64,000 nt of DNA from Devosia sp. YR412 (GTDB lineage: Bacteria > Pseudomonadota > Alphaproteobacteria > Rhizobiales > Devosiaceae): assembly GCF_900110945.1 (NCBI RefSeq), contig NZ_FOFL01000001.1, forward strand, positions 992,001 through 1,056,000, given 5' to 3'. The notes beneath the pieces were generated by a model. It ran no database searches. It was not told where the DNA came from and was given only the letters and a program-made list of their open reading frames with translations. Each line of letters starts with the position of its first letter. The stretch's first letter is position 1. Below are positions 54,144 to 63,639 of the stretch, one piece after another. The position numbers and the translations under genes were made by a program.

Positions 54144-56345
54144 ATGTCTGACCTCCACACCACCATCTGGCCTGTCAAAGGCGGCAGCACCGGCGAACTG
54201 GTCCGCACCTTCGATTGGGCCTCGACCAGCCTCGGACCCAGAGACAGCTGGGGCGGCCATTTGCGGGCGACGGTCGACAACCTCGTCAACTCGCCGGTCC
54301 CGAAGGTTCTGATGTGGGGGCCAGACCACATCATGATTTACAATGACGGCTATATCGACATTGCCGGAGGCTATCACCCAAAAGCGCTGGGCGGCGCCGT
54401 TCCCCACATCTGGCCCGAGATATGGGACTGGAACCGCAAGATTCTGGAAACCGGCTTCCGTGGCGAGGTGCAGGGATTTCAGGATCAGTCGATGGTCCTT
54501 CGCCGCAACGGACGGGAAGAGGAGGTCTTCTTTGATTTGTTCTACACCCCTATTCGCATCGAAAACGGTGATGTCGGTGGGGTGCTCTGTACTGTCATCG
54601 AAAATACCGAAAGGGTCGCGGCCGAGCGCCGCCTGGCCGAGCATGCCGACGCGCTAGAGCGTCAGATCGCGCATCGGAAGCGGGCCGAGTTGCAATTGCA
54701 ACAGCTCAACGAGACCCTGGAATCCCGCATCGCAAACGCCATCGCCGAACGGCGCCTGGCCGAACAGGCCTTGGTCCAATCCCAGAAAATGGAAACGATC
54801 GGCAAGCTGACCGGCGGCGTGGCACACGACTTCAACAATCTGCTGCAGGTGATATCGGGCAATCTGCAGCTCGTTGCGAAGGATGTCGCAGGCAATGACA
54901 AGTCAAGTCAGCGCGTTGTCAATGCCATGTCCGCCGTCGACCGCGGCGCCAAGCTGGCCAGCCAATTGTTGGCTTTCGGTCGTCGTCAGGCGCTGGAGCC
55001 AAAGATCGTCAAGATCGACCGGCTGGTGCGGGACATGGACGACATGCTTCGACGCGCCATTGGCGAGGAGATCGAGATCGAAACTGTCGTTGGGGGAGGC
55101 CTGTGGAACACACTGATCGACCCCGCGCAGCTGGAAAACGCATTGCTGAACTTGGCCATCAACGCGCGGGATGCCATGGCCGGCACAGGCAAGCTGACCA
55201 TCGAACTAGGCAATGCCAGCCTGGACGATGATTATGCCCGGGCGCATAATGAGGTCACGGCAGGGCAATATGTCCTGCTGGCGGTTACTGACACTGGATC
55301 GGGCATTCCCCAGAACATTCTGGAGAAAGTTTTCGACCCGTTTTTTTCGACCAAGTCAGAAGGCAAGGGCAGCGGCTTGGGCCTGTCCATGGTCTATGGC
55401 TTCGTCAAACAGTCTGGCGGGCATGTTAAAATCTACAGCGAAGTGGGCGAAGGAACGACCATCAAGCTGTACTTGCCGCGCTCCGTCGAGGCCGAAGACG
55501 TGAGGGTTATCCTCGATGCCGCGACTATTCAGGGTGGCAGCGAGACTATTTTGGTTGTTGAAGATGATGCCGATGTTCGAGCGACCGTCGTCGAACTGCT
55601 GACCGACCTGGGCTATCGAGTGCTCAAGGCAATCGATGCGCAAAGCGGGCTGAATGTCATCGAAAGCGGTGTGCCGATCGACCTGTTGTTCACCGACGTC
55701 GTCATGCCCGGGACACTCAAAAGTGCCGAGCTGGCCAGGAAAGCTCGCGAACGGATGCCGCATATCGCCGTCCTGTTCACCTCCGGCTACACCGAAAATT
55801 CCATCGTACATGGCGGGCGACTGGACGCTGGTGTCAACCTTCTGTCCAAGCCTTACACGCGCGAGGCTCTTGCACGAAAGGTGCGCTTGGTGCTGGCCAA
55901 TCAGTCCCAGATCAACAATGCCACGCAAGGTCATCCCCAGACATCGCAGGGCTCGGCGTCGTCGGTGCCTGGCAAGCAGAAGCCACTGCGCATTTTGCTC
56001 GTTGACGATGAAATGCTGATCCGCATGAATACCGCGGATATCCTGCAAGATCTGGGTCATACGGTTTTGGACGCCGGCAGTGGGAAAGAGGCCCTCGACC
56101 TGCTGACGTCTGAAATCGACGTTCTGCTGACCGACGTTCACATGGCGGGCATGTCGGGACTGGAACTGGCCACTGCCGCCAAAAGCCAGGTTCCAACTAT
56201 CGCTGTCGTATTCGCGACCGGCGACAATGACGTTACGGGCTATGTGCCCGGGCCAAACGAACAGTTTGCCATTCTTCCGAAGCCTTACACGCAGGCGGAC
56301 ATAACCAAGGTTCTCCAGCAGGTAACCTCCCGGCCGCAGGAATGA
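54144..56345 (+). CDS. Hybrid sensor histidine kinase with two C-terminal receiver domains
   Basis: This 733-residue soluble protein has a PAS-like domain at about 22-155 (DWASTSLGPRDSWGG, WGPDHIMIYNDGY), a coiled coil at 157-215, a HisKA domain with His228 (GGVAHDFNNLL), an HATPase domain with Asn340 (NLAINARDAM) and G boxes DTGSGIP and GKGSGLGL, then receivers with Asp518 (LLFTDVVMPG) and Asp664 (VLLTDVHMAG). The input domain is clearly homologous to that of the neighbouring HWE kinase. The second receiver resembles the free regulator at 53661, so phosphotransfer among the three proteins is likely. No DNA-binding output is encoded in the cluster. Confidence 0.9.
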   Translation: MSDLHTTIWPVKGGSTGELVRTFDWASTSLGPRDSWGGHLRATVDNLVNSPVPKVLMWGPDHIMIYNDGYIDIAGGYHPKALGGAVPHIWPEIWDWNRKILETGFRGEVQGFQDQSMVLRRNGREEEVFFDLFYTPIRIENGDVGGVLCTVIENTERVAAERRLAEHADALERQIAHRKRAELQLQQLNETLESRIANAIAERRLAEQALVQSQKMETIGKLTGGVAHDFNNLLQVISGNLQLVAKDVAGNDKSSQRVVNAMSAVDRGAKLASQLLAFGRRQALEPKIVKIDRLVRDMDDMLRRAIGEEIEIETVVGGGLWNTLIDPAQLENALLNLAINARDAMAGTGKLTIELGNASLDDDYARAHNEVTAGQYVLLAVTDTGSGIPQNILEKVFDPFFSTKSEGKGSGLGLSMVYGFVKQSGGHVKIYSEVGEGTTIKLYLPRSVEAEDVRVILDAATIQGGSETILVVEDDADVRATVVELLTDLGYRVLKAIDAQSGLNVIESGVPIDLLFTDVVMPGTLKSAELARKARERMPHIAVLFTSGYTENSIVHGGRLDAGVNLLSKPYTREALARKVRLVLANQSQINNATQGHPQTSQGSASSVPGKQKPLRILLVDDEMLIRMNTADILQDLGHTVLDAGSGKEALDLLTSEIDVLLTDVHMAGMSGLELATAAKSQVPTIAVVFATGDNDVTGYVPGPNEQFAILPKPYTQADITKVLQQVTSRPQE

Positions 56346-56350
56346 CGCGG

Positions 56351-56389
56351 GGACGAATGCGTGGCCCGGACGGCACCACGCATTCGTCC
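56351..56389. terminator. Long bidirectional hairpin between convergent genes
   Basis: GGACGAATGCGTGG and CCACGCATTCGTCC form a perfect 14-bp stem around an 11-base loop. It begins 5 bases after the hybrid-kinase stop and ends 3 bases before the convergent reductase stop. Confidence 0.75.
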
Positions 56390-56392
56390 TTA

Positions 56393-57490
56393 CTATTTGT
56401 TGCGCGGCTGCACTAGCTCGCTGCCTGGGACAGCTTTGCGGTCGTGGTGTGCGAGCAGCGCATCGCGCAAGGTGCGCGCGACATTCCTGACCTCACCCTG
56501 CATTGGCAGGTCCTTGTCGAGGGCCTCGTGGTTGGTGGCATAGGGCTCCCAATAGCCGATATAGCGATCAAGCTCGGCCTTGGGGCCGGCCGGCGCCATG
56601 TCCATGAATTTCAGCCAATCTGAAATGGACCGTCTCACGTCCTTGGTTCCCTCGACATCGCCATGCACGATCACAGCGAACAATCGTCCCTTTAACCGGC
56701 GCGGATAGTCCCAACCGTCCAGCTCGACCTGCTTGGCGATATCGGCCTTTTTGCCCTGCGTCAGGGAGGGGTCTGGATTGCCGCCATCAAAGCACACCAT
56801 GCGGTCCATCATTGCCTTAAGTGGCGAGGAGACCTGGTACCAGTTGACGGGACTGACGATCAGCACGGCATCGGCGCGCAGCCACATCGGATAGATCTCG
56901 TTCATCCAGTCCTGCGACTGGCCCAATGAATAATTGGGATAGCAGGAGCATGGAAAATGGCAGAGCGGCGCCGCCGTGGAGAAGCACGCCTTGCAGGGGT
57001 GGATGTTGCGGCCATATTCGGAGACCGTGCGAGACAGGTCGAGAACCTCAGTCTCGATGCCCGCAGCTTCCAGTTCGATCTGGGCCAGCTCGATCATGCG
57101 AAAGGACTTGCTCATCTCGCCGGGGCAGGTGTGTTCGCTGCGCGACGAGCCGTTCACCAGCAGTACGCGCTGCGGCCGATCGCTGGATTCATAATCTGCC
57201 TGAGCGCGGTCGGTAGCGGCCTTAGCCTTCACCCAATCCTCAGCCAAGTCATAATCGGGATCGGCATACCCCGCGCCGGCTTTGACAGTACGAGGCGCCT
57301 TCCGCTCGTGCTCATAGGCGTCCCAGGCGGCCTGCGTAATGTCGTCGAGCGCCTGCTGCAGACTATCGAAATTGGGATCTATGAACTGGGCTCGGAAGCG
57401 GGATTTGAATTCGGTTTCGCAAAGGCGGGGACTGGGCATGCCCTTGCGTGGAGCTGGGGCGGTTGTCGGTGTCGGAACGGTTTGCTGCAT
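56393..57490 (-). CDS. Flavodoxin-fold NAD(P)H-dependent oxidoreductase (FMN reductase family)
   Basis: This 365-residue protein has an unusual N-terminal region of about 115 residues (Pro-rich start, then helices with FDSLQQALDDITQAAWDAYEHERKAP) and then an NADPH-dependent FMN-reductase domain: VLLVNGSSRSEHTC, the loop PCKACFSTAAPLCHFPCSCY, and the flavin-side VSPVNWYQVSSPLKAMMDRMVCF. Several Cys residues cluster in the loop. It would reduce flavin or a quinone/azo-type acceptor in the cytoplasm. ATG 57490 has GGAG upstream. It follows the GH15 gene by 46 bases on the same strand and may share its transcript. Confidence 0.82.
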   Translation of the reverse strand: MQQTVPTPTTAPAPRKGMPSPRLCETEFKSRFRAQFIDPNFDSLQQALDDITQAAWDAYEHERKAPRTVKAGAGYADPDYDLAEDWVKAKAATDRAQADYESSDRPQRVLLVNGSSRSEHTCPGEMSKSFRMIELAQIELEAAGIETEVLDLSRTVSEYGRNIHPCKACFSTAAPLCHFPCSCYPNYSLGQSQDWMNEIYPMWLRADAVLIVSPVNWYQVSSPLKAMMDRMVCFDGGNPDPSLTQGKKADIAKQVELDGWDYPRRLKGRLFAVIVHGDVEGTKDVRRSISDWLKFMDMAPAGPKAELDRYIGYWEPYATNHEALDKDLPMQGEVRNVARTLRDALLAHHDRKAVPGSELVQPRNK

Positions 57491-57536
57491 GATGATCTCC
57501 GTTGACAGCAATGGGAGCGGGGCTGGACCGGTTCCG

Positions 57537-59327
57537 TCACAGCTCCGTCTGCACCTCGCCGTCCAGCGCCACCGCCGCATGAATCATCGCCAGATGCGTC
57601 AGCCCTTGTGGCAGGTTGCCGAGCCATTCGAGCGTTTTGGGGTCGATCATCTCCGGATAGATGCCACAGCTGTCGAGTTCGGCCAGCAACGCTTCGAAAG
57701 CCTCTTTGGCCTCGTTCCGCCTGCCGAGCAGCGCCTTAGCTTCGACAAGCCAGAAGCTACAGGCAAGAAAACAGCCTTCTTCTGCCTCGGCACCGGTGTA
57801 GCGATAGTGGAAGGGCCCACTGCCGAGTTCACTGTCGATGGCGTCGATCGTGCTGGAAAGGCGATCCGCTCCGTCAAAGCCGAAACGCACCGCAAGGGCG
57901 ATCGAGGCGTCGAGATCATCTGTGCCGGCCCAGGCGGTATAGGCCTGCCTGCTGTCAGACCAGCAATTGGCGTCGACCCATTCTGCCACGCGGTCGCGCT
58001 CCCGCCGCCAGCGTTGAACATGGGTATTGGGAATGTGGCCCTGCTCGGCCAGATAAACAGCGCGGTTGAGCGCCTGCCAGCAACTGATCTTGGACATGGT
58101 GTAGTGGCGCTGCTCCTCCAGCTCCCAGATGCCGGAATCCTTCTTGCGCCAGCCCTCGGCGCATTCGTTGGCCTGGCCGGCCAACGTCACGGCGGTCCGA
58201 TCGTCGAGGATGTTACCATCCTCCACAAAGCGATAGGCCACCTCGAAAATGTCACCATAAATGCCGTGCTGGTGTTGTTTCGCAGCTGCATTACCCAGCA
58301 GCACCGGTTTGGATTTTCGATAGCCGGGAACTTCGACTTCGATCGCGTCCGGCGGCATGTCGCCGCCCAGTGTGTAGAACACCTGCGAGCCGTGCTTGAT
58401 GAGGCGCTTGATCAACCAGGTGAAGGCAGCCTTGGCTTCAGCATCGGCGCCGATCAGCAGAAAGGCCTTGATGGTGTAGCCTGCGTCTCGCACCCAAGCG
58501 TAGCGATAGTCGTAATTTTTGTCCCCACCGATCCGTTCGGGAAGGGACGTGGTCGCGGCCGCCGCGATTGCGCCGGTCGGGGAATAGAGCAGCAACTTCA
58601 GTGCCAGACCGCTCCGCAGCACGCCATCGCGATAGGCGCCGTCGTAGCCGATGCGATCGCTCCAGGCCCGCCATTCCTGATCAGACACGTCGATACGGAT
58701 GTCGATTTCCTCGATGGTGGGGATGACCAATGGTTCGTCGTCGCCGGCCACAACGGCGATTACGCGCCGCTCGCCCTGTGCGACCGTGAAGGTGGCAGAC
58801 AGCGCCTCGTCTTCTGCTCGCAGCGCAATGTCCGGGCTGGCCTTGACGATGCCCAGGGTGGTGCCCGCGTGGAAGACAAATTCATCGTGCCGCTGGGTTA
58901 GATAGGGCGAACAGGTGTTGGCGCGGGTGCCGAAGCGAATTTCGAGCTGGAAGGTCACAGTGCCCTCCAGTCCCTCGAGCCGGCGCGCCAGTTCGCACCA
59001 TGGCATGCGGCCGGCTGGGCCGCTGTTCATCGACTCGGTCAGCCGGACCCGGCCGTTGGCGGTGATGAAAGTCGTCTCCAGAACATTGCTGCCGTCGCGA
59101 TAGTTGCGCTCGACCGCGAAGGCGTCCACCGGCGTGATCGAGAAACGGCCACCGTCTTCGGCGTTCAACAGGCGATCGAACAGCGGCGGCGAATCCATAT
59201 TGGGCACACACCACCAGTCCAGCGAGCCATCCGTGCCGCTGAGAGCTACGGAGCGCCCCTCGCCGATGGCGGCGTAGTTGTCGAGGGCAAGGTATCCATC
59301 CTGACGGACGGCGTTCCGCTTCTTCAT
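57537..59327 (-). CDS. GH15 glucoamylase/trehalase-type glycosidase
   Basis: This 596-residue cytoplasmic protein has the GH15 layout: an N-terminal beta domain (NYAAIGEGRSVALSG, GSLDWWCVPNMDSPPLFDRLL) and an (alpha/alpha)6 barrel beginning at about 240 (YDYRYAWVRDAGYT). The probable general acid is Glu402 (GIWELEE, before HYTMSK) and the general base Glu559 (YPEMIDP). Length matches actinobacterial and proteobacterial GH15 trehalases and glucoamylase-like proteins. ATG 59327 is chosen over a TTG at 59357. Neighbouring SDR and reductase genes on the same strand suggest a stress or storage-sugar group. Confidence 0.87.
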   Translation of the reverse strand: MKKRNAVRQDGYLALDNYAAIGEGRSVALSGTDGSLDWWCVPNMDSPPLFDRLLNAEDGGRFSITPVDAFAVERNYRDGSNVLETTFITANGRVRLTESMNSGPAGRMPWCELARRLEGLEGTVTFQLEIRFGTRANTCSPYLTQRHDEFVFHAGTTLGIVKASPDIALRAEDEALSATFTVAQGERRVIAVVAGDDEPLVIPTIEEIDIRIDVSDQEWRAWSDRIGYDGAYRDGVLRSGLALKLLLYSPTGAIAAAATTSLPERIGGDKNYDYRYAWVRDAGYTIKAFLLIGADAEAKAAFTWLIKRLIKHGSQVFYTLGGDMPPDAIEVEVPGYRKSKPVLLGNAAAKQHQHGIYGDIFEVAYRFVEDGNILDDRTAVTLAGQANECAEGWRKKDSGIWELEEQRHYTMSKISCWQALNRAVYLAEQGHIPNTHVQRWRRERDRVAEWVDANCWSDSRQAYTAWAGTDDLDASIALAVRFGFDGADRLSSTIDAIDSELGSGPFHYRYTGAEAEEGCFLACSFWLVEAKALLGRRNEAKEAFEALLAELDSCGIYPEMIDPKTLEWLGNLPQGLTHLAMIHAAVALDGEVQTEL

Positions 59328-59407
59328 GCCGGACTTTCTTTGGAGATATTCTGGCAAGCAATGTCCCGAAGCGCGTCACCCCGGGACTTTGCAATGGCTT
59401 GGACCTG

Positions 59408-60301
59408 TCAGGCGATGCCGGCGCCGCCAGTGACGCCGAAGACTTCGCCATTAATGTAGCTGCCTTCCTGGGAGGCGAGCAGGACATAGATGGGCGCCAG
59501 TTCAACCGGCTGGCCGGGGCGGCCGAAATCGACGTCCTCGCCCATTTTCATTACCTTGTCCTGCGGCTGGCCGCCACTCGACTGCAACGGGGTCCAGAAC
59601 GGGCCGGGTGCCACGACATTGGCGCGGACGCCCTTTTCAATCAACTGCTTGGCCAGCGCTTTGGTGTAGGCGACGATGCCAGCCTTGGTGGTGGCATAGT
59701 CGAGAAGGATAGCCGAGGGCTCATACGCCTGGATCGAGGCCGTGGCTATCACGGCGGCGCCAGCCGGCAGATGCGGCACGGCGGCCTGAGCAATCCAGTG
59801 CATGGCATAGAGATTGGTCTTCATGGTCTTGTCGAAATCGTCCGAAGTGACCTTGCCAATCGACTCGCGGTTCTGCTGGCGGCCGGCATTGATGACCAAG
59901 ATATCGAGACCACCGAGGCCGGACACGGCCTGCTTGACCAGTTCGACGCACCAGCCCTCGTCAGTGATGTCGCCGGGTAGAGCGATGGCTTTGCGACCTT
60001 CGGCCTCGATCAGCGCGATGACTTCCTTGGCGTCGGAATCCTCGTTGCCGAGATAGGAAATGGCGACGTCGGCGCCTTCGCGGGCATAAGCGATAGCAGC
60101 GGCGCGACCGATGCCGGAGTCGCCACCAGTGATCAGCGCCTTGCGACCCTTCAGCTTGCCGTTACCCTGATAGCTGGTCTCGCCATGGTCCGGCACCGGG
60201 TCCATTTTCGACTGCAGGCCCGGCACCGGCTGGGGCTGTTTCGGAAAGGGCGGCTGTGGATACTGGATGCGGGGATCCTGCATGGTCAAGCGATCGGTCA
60301 T
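59408..60301 (-). CDS. SDR-family oxidoreductase (YghA/YhdF-like)
   Basis: This 297-residue short-chain dehydrogenase has a 50-residue N-terminal extension (QYPQPPFPKQPQPVPGLQSKMDP), typical of the YghA/stress-associated branch, then cofactor loop GGDSGIGRA (59-67), NAG at 138-140, and catalytic Ser189, Tyr202 and Lys206. It reduces or oxidises an alcohol or carbonyl with NADP(H). It is 80 bases upstream of the GH15 gene on the same strand. Confidence 0.9.
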   Translation of the reverse strand: MTDRLTMQDPRIQYPQPPFPKQPQPVPGLQSKMDPVPDHGETSYQGNGKLKGRKALITGGDSGIGRAAAIAYAREGADVAISYLGNEDSDAKEVIALIEAEGRKAIALPGDITDEGWCVELVKQAVSGLGGLDILVINAGRQQNRESIGKVTSDDFDKTMKTNLYAMHWIAQAAVPHLPAGAAVIATASIQAYEPSAILLDYATTKAGIVAYTKALAKQLIEKGVRANVVAPGPFWTPLQSSGGQPQDKVMKMGEDVDFGRPGQPVELAPIYVLLASQEGSYINGEVFGVTGGAGIA

Positions 60302-60489
60302 GGGTCTCTCTCGTCAAAGTTGGACCAGACCAATGAACGGGAGGCATAGCGGTTCCGTCCTGACGGCATCGTCATAGCGGATCGATTTTGAACTTCCTAC
60401 CGCCGGTGACGTTGCGTTTTCGCAGGATGACTTCGGCCCAAGCGGCAGCCCAATGCCTTGCCACAGCTCCAGTCCAACGAGGCCACGAA

Positions 60490-61011
60490 ATGACCTATGA
60501 TCAGCTGTCACCGAATGAACGCGCCGCCATGCGAGACGCTGTCGACCGCGCTTTGTGGGCCAAGGATCAGTCCGGTAGAGCGGGGATTGCCGCCGCCGTC
60601 TTGCGAGATGGTGTTTCCATCGGTCGAGGCGAAAACGAGGTCGGACTGCAGGCTGATCCGACCAAGCATGCCGAGATGGTTGCCCTGACGGAAGCGTCCC
60701 ATGTTATGGGCCAATCGGATCTCTCCGGCTGCATAATGATCTCCACCTTGCAGCCCTGCGAAATGTGCCTTGCCGCCTTGCGCTTTGCCGGCATGGAGCG
60801 GGTGATTTTAGGCGCCACCCAAGACAAGGTGGCGGCGAAATATTTCATGTTCCCCGGCTTATCGATTGACGACTTCCAAGCAGCCGGAAAACCTTTCGAG
60901 GCTATTGGCGGCCAGTTCGAAATCGGACTCCTGCCGCTCTATATCGATAGCCAAGAACAGGCTTCCCGTCGACGACGCATTGAACAGAGCAGTCGATCTC
61001 GACTTGAGTGA
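60490..61011 (+). CDS. Nucleoside/cytidine deaminase-family protein
   Basis: This 173-residue zinc deaminase has the proton-shuttle and zinc ligand motif HAE at 60-62 (KHAEMVAL) and the second zinc motif PCEMC at 89-93. The fold order fits the CDA superfamily (guanine or cytosine deaminase and relatives). The Arg-rich C-terminus (SRRRRIEQSSRSR) is unusual. ATG 60490 is used because the conserved fold begins shortly after; the frame is open from 60388. It is divergent from the SDR gene. Confidence 0.87.
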   Translation: MTYDQLSPNERAAMRDAVDRALWAKDQSGRAGIAAAVLRDGVSIGRGENEVGLQADPTKHAEMVALTEASHVMGQSDLSGCIMISTLQPCEMCLAALRFAGMERVILGATQDKVAAKYFMFPGLSIDDFQAAGKPFEAIGGQFEIGLLPLYIDSQEQASRRRRIEQSSRSRLE

Positions 61012-61319
61012 ATAGGAACGTCGCTGGATATTCAGAATTTCCCGCAGGGCGAACGGCGGCTTTTAGGATATCTTCGACATAGGTCAAATGACCGATAAGC
61101 GGGCGGCATCAGACTGGCTGCTTTGGGCGCCAGGATACCGGCGCCTATGGGGTGGAAAACGGACCGGCAGCTTTTCGACAAAATGCCGATACATCGGACA
61201 CTGTCGGTGGGGGTTCCAGCGTGATAGCGGACAGAAACTGTCAGCTACAAATGAGATGGTGGCGTGACGGTGGATACGCATCCACAGCGGGCAATTCTTG
61301 CCAACTCAAGGAAATCTGC
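61012..61319. other. 308-base gap between the deaminase and EamA genes
   Basis: Nothing convincing is coded here; the short frames on both strands lack coding bias. The palindromic arms GGCGCC occur twice near 61127-61146 and could form a weak hairpin. The promoter of the EamA gene presumably lies near its right end. Confidence 0.5.
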
Positions 61320-62189
61320 ATGGAGCGTTCAACAGCCGGCTGGTTAAACGGATTGGTCGGCGTCCTGATATTTAGCGGCTCTTTGCCTGCGACCCGCATC
61401 GCGGTTCAAGTTTTCGATCCATTGTTCCTGACAACAGCACGCGCAACAATCGCCGCACTGCTTGGCATTGCCCTGCTCGTCATTTTTCGTCAACGAACAC
61501 CCAGCCGCAATGATCTGATGTCGTTGGCGATCGTCGCACTCGGCGTTGTTGTTGGCTTTCCGCTGCTGACTGGACTGGCGTTGCAGCACATTACCTCGGC
61601 TCACTCCATTGTATTTATCGCTCTGCTGCCGCTCTCGACAGCCATCTTTGGCGTGATCCGGGGTGCGGAGCGACCAAAGCCCGTATTCTGGGTGTTCTCG
61701 ATAGTTGGAAGCGCACTTGTGGCCAGCTTCGCACTCTCCCAAGGGTTGACAGCCTCGCCTATCGGGGACGGCTTCATGTAAGCCGCAATAATTGTTTGCG
61801 GTCTGGGTTATGCGGAGGGCGCCAAGCTATCGCGTCATCTGGGCGGCTGGCAGGTTATCTCTTGGGCGCTGATTCTCTCGCTCCCCGTCATGGGAGCTAT
61901 AACCGTGATCACTTGGCCACCTTCTTTTTCTGCTGTCACCCCGCCGGTTTGGTTGAGCCTCGGTTACGTATCGGTGTTCAGCATGCTGGTCGGTTTCGTC
62001 TTCTGGTATCGCGGACTGGCTCAAGGTGGGATTGCATCGGTTGGCCAGCTGCAGTTGCTCCAGCCCTTCTTCGGCTTGGCACTGGCGGCGACTTTGCTAC
62101 AAGAACCTGTATCGCCCGCCATGATCGTGGTCTGCGTAGCTGTCATCGGTTGCGTTGCTGGCGCTCGTAGATTTGGCGGTCGCAGGTAG
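61320..62189 (+). pseudogene. EamA/DMT-family transporter interrupted by one in-frame TAA
   Basis: Reading from ATG 61320 (AAGGAA upstream) gives a drug/metabolite transporter whose first half (WLNGLVGVLIFSGSLPATRIAVQVF, TTARATIAALLG, FPLLTGLALQHITSAHSIVFIALLPL) ends at TAA 61779-61781. The same frame then continues without a gap for a normal second half (AAIIVCGLGYAEGAKLSRHLGGWQV, WLSLGYVSVFSMLVGFVFWYRGLA, LLQPFFGLALAATLLQE). Together they make the expected 289 positions and about ten helices. One base change would restore the gene. It may be a recent nonsense mutation or a sequencing error; a new start at 61890 would give only the last three helices. Confidence 0.82.
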
Positions 62190-62269
62190 ATGACATTTCC
62201 TGTCCGTCCGGTAGCTTCTTGATAGCTGCTTCGGTCCACCATGCTGCCAAGCAACGAAAGGCTAGCTCG

Positions 62270-63010
62270 ATGCTGATAGCAGTCATCTCGGATGTGCACG
62301 GAAACCTGGCGGCGTTGAACGCGGTGATGGATGAAATCTCATCACTGACGCCCGATCACGTCGTCAACCTGGGTGACCTTGTTTCCGGGCCGTTCGACCC
62401 CCGAGGTAGTGCCGAACGCCAGATGACGTCAGGGTATCTGACCATTGCCGGGAACCATGAGCGCCAGCTGGTGGAACGCGTTCAGGGCGACTTGGATGAC
62501 CTTGCCCGCCCTCTTTTGTCGGACGAGCAGTTGGCATGGATCGCTCACCTTCCTCAAACGCTGACGCTTGATGATGGCCGCGTCTTTGCCTGCCATGGCA
62601 GCCCTGCGGGCGGAGATATGGACTATCTCCTCGAAGATGTCAGATCAGGCAAAGCCGTGCTGGACGACAGCGAGAGCATCCTTCCCAAGCTGGACGGTAT
62701 CGGTGGGGCGCAGGTCGTTCTTTGCGGGCATACCCACACGCAGCGCATCGCCAAGATTGGCGGGACGTTAGTGGTCAATCCAGGCAGCGTCGGAATGCCA
62801 GGCTATCGCGTCGACCAGATTCTGCCGCATGTGATCGAAGCCGGCAGTCCGCTGGCGCGCTTCGCAATCATCGAGCGTCGCAACGGTGATTGGTCGGCGC
62901 AATTGCATGCCATCCCCTACCACACGGAAATCCCGGCGCGTCAGGCCGAGGCCTTCGGATTCCCCGATATCGCCCATTGCGTGCGAACTGGAAGGGTTCA
63001 GGCAGACTAG
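62270..63010 (+). CDS. Metallophosphoesterase (calcineurin-like)
   Basis: This 246-residue phosphoesterase has all the motifs of the family in order: SDVHGNLAAL (8-17), NLGDLVSGP, GNHERQL, FACHGSP and GHTHTQRI, which supply the two-metal site, followed by VVNPGSVGMPGYR. These features match the YfcE/PrpE-like branch of cytoplasmic phosphodiesterases or phosphatases. ATG 62270 is chosen to begin at the first beta strand. It overlaps the convergent LysE-type gene by four bases at the 3' ends. Confidence 0.9.
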   Translation: MLIAVISDVHGNLAALNAVMDEISSLTPDHVVNLGDLVSGPFDPRGSAERQMTSGYLTIAGNHERQLVERVQGDLDDLARPLLSDEQLAWIAHLPQTLTLDDGRVFACHGSPAGGDMDYLLEDVRSGKAVLDDSESILPKLDGIGGAQVVLCGHTHTQRIAKIGGTLVVNPGSVGMPGYRVDQILPHVIEAGSPLARFAIIERRNGDWSAQLHAIPYHTEIPARQAEAFGFPDIAHCVRTGRVQAD

Positions 63011-63639
63011 CTGCGTCCTTCCACCGCCAGGCGAGCGGCGAGGCCTAGAAACACCGTACCCATCAGCCAGCGCTGGGCGAGTGCGAAGGCCGGACGCCGC
63101 GCCAGAACGGCCGCGAACGATCCTGCCGAGATGATGATCATCGCATTGACCGACATGCTGACCACGATCTGGGTAATACCCATAACGATGGATTGCAGCA
63201 GGACGTTTCCGGCGTCGCGGTCAATGAACTGCGGCAACAGCGAGAGATACATGATTGCAATCTTTGGATTGAGCACGCTGGTGAAGAGACCCATCAAGAA
63301 GAGCCGGCGCGGTGTGTCATTACGCAGAATGGTAACACTCAATGCGCTATCGCCGCCCCGGCGGAGGGCCTGCCAAGCAAGCCACAGCAGATAGACTGCG
63401 CCGACCAGGCGAATGACGTCATAGGCATGGGGCACGGCCAGCAAGAATGCCGACAGACCGAAGGCAGCGCAGAGAGCATATATCACGAAACCCAGCCCAA
63501 CCCCGGCCAGCGAAATCAATCCGGCGCGCCTGCCCTGAGAGATGGACCGCGACAGGAGGTAGATCATGTTGGGACCGGGCGTCAGCACCATGCCGAACGC
63601 TACCAGGGCAAAGGCGAATAGTTCGGCAGGATCGTGCAC
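63007..63639 (-). CDS. LysE/RhtB-family amino-acid exporter
   Basis: This 210-residue inner-membrane protein has the family signature MVLTPGPNMIYLLSRSISQGRRAG at 17-40 and six hydrophobic segments (LISLAGVGLGFVIYALCAAF, VLNPKIAIMYLSLLPQF and a C-terminal helix). Members export amino acids such as lysine, homoserine or threonine and their analogues. The 301 bases upstream hold no convincing gene. It may be a single-gene transcript facing the incoming ArsR-type gene. Confidence 0.92.
   Translation of the reverse strand: MHDPAELFAFALVAFGMVLTPGPNMIYLLSRSISQGRRAGLISLAGVGLGFVIYALCAAFGLSAFLLAVPHAYDVIRLVGAVYLLWLAWQALRRGGDSALSVTILRNDTPRRLFLMGLFTSVLNPKIAIMYLSLLPQFIDRDAGNVLLQSIVMGITQIVVSMSVNAMIIISAGSFAAVLARRPAFALAQRWLMGTVFLGLAARLAVEGRS

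Noticed and set aside
57339..58901. Plus-strand open frame of 520 codons opposite the GH15 gene
   Set aside because: No recognisable domain; the GH15 reading on the minus strand is complete with catalytic residues.
60902..61087. 61-codon minus-strand frame starting MTYVEDILKAAVRP
   Set aside because: It overlaps the end of the deaminase gene, has an Arg-rich tail that mirrors it, and no recognisable family.
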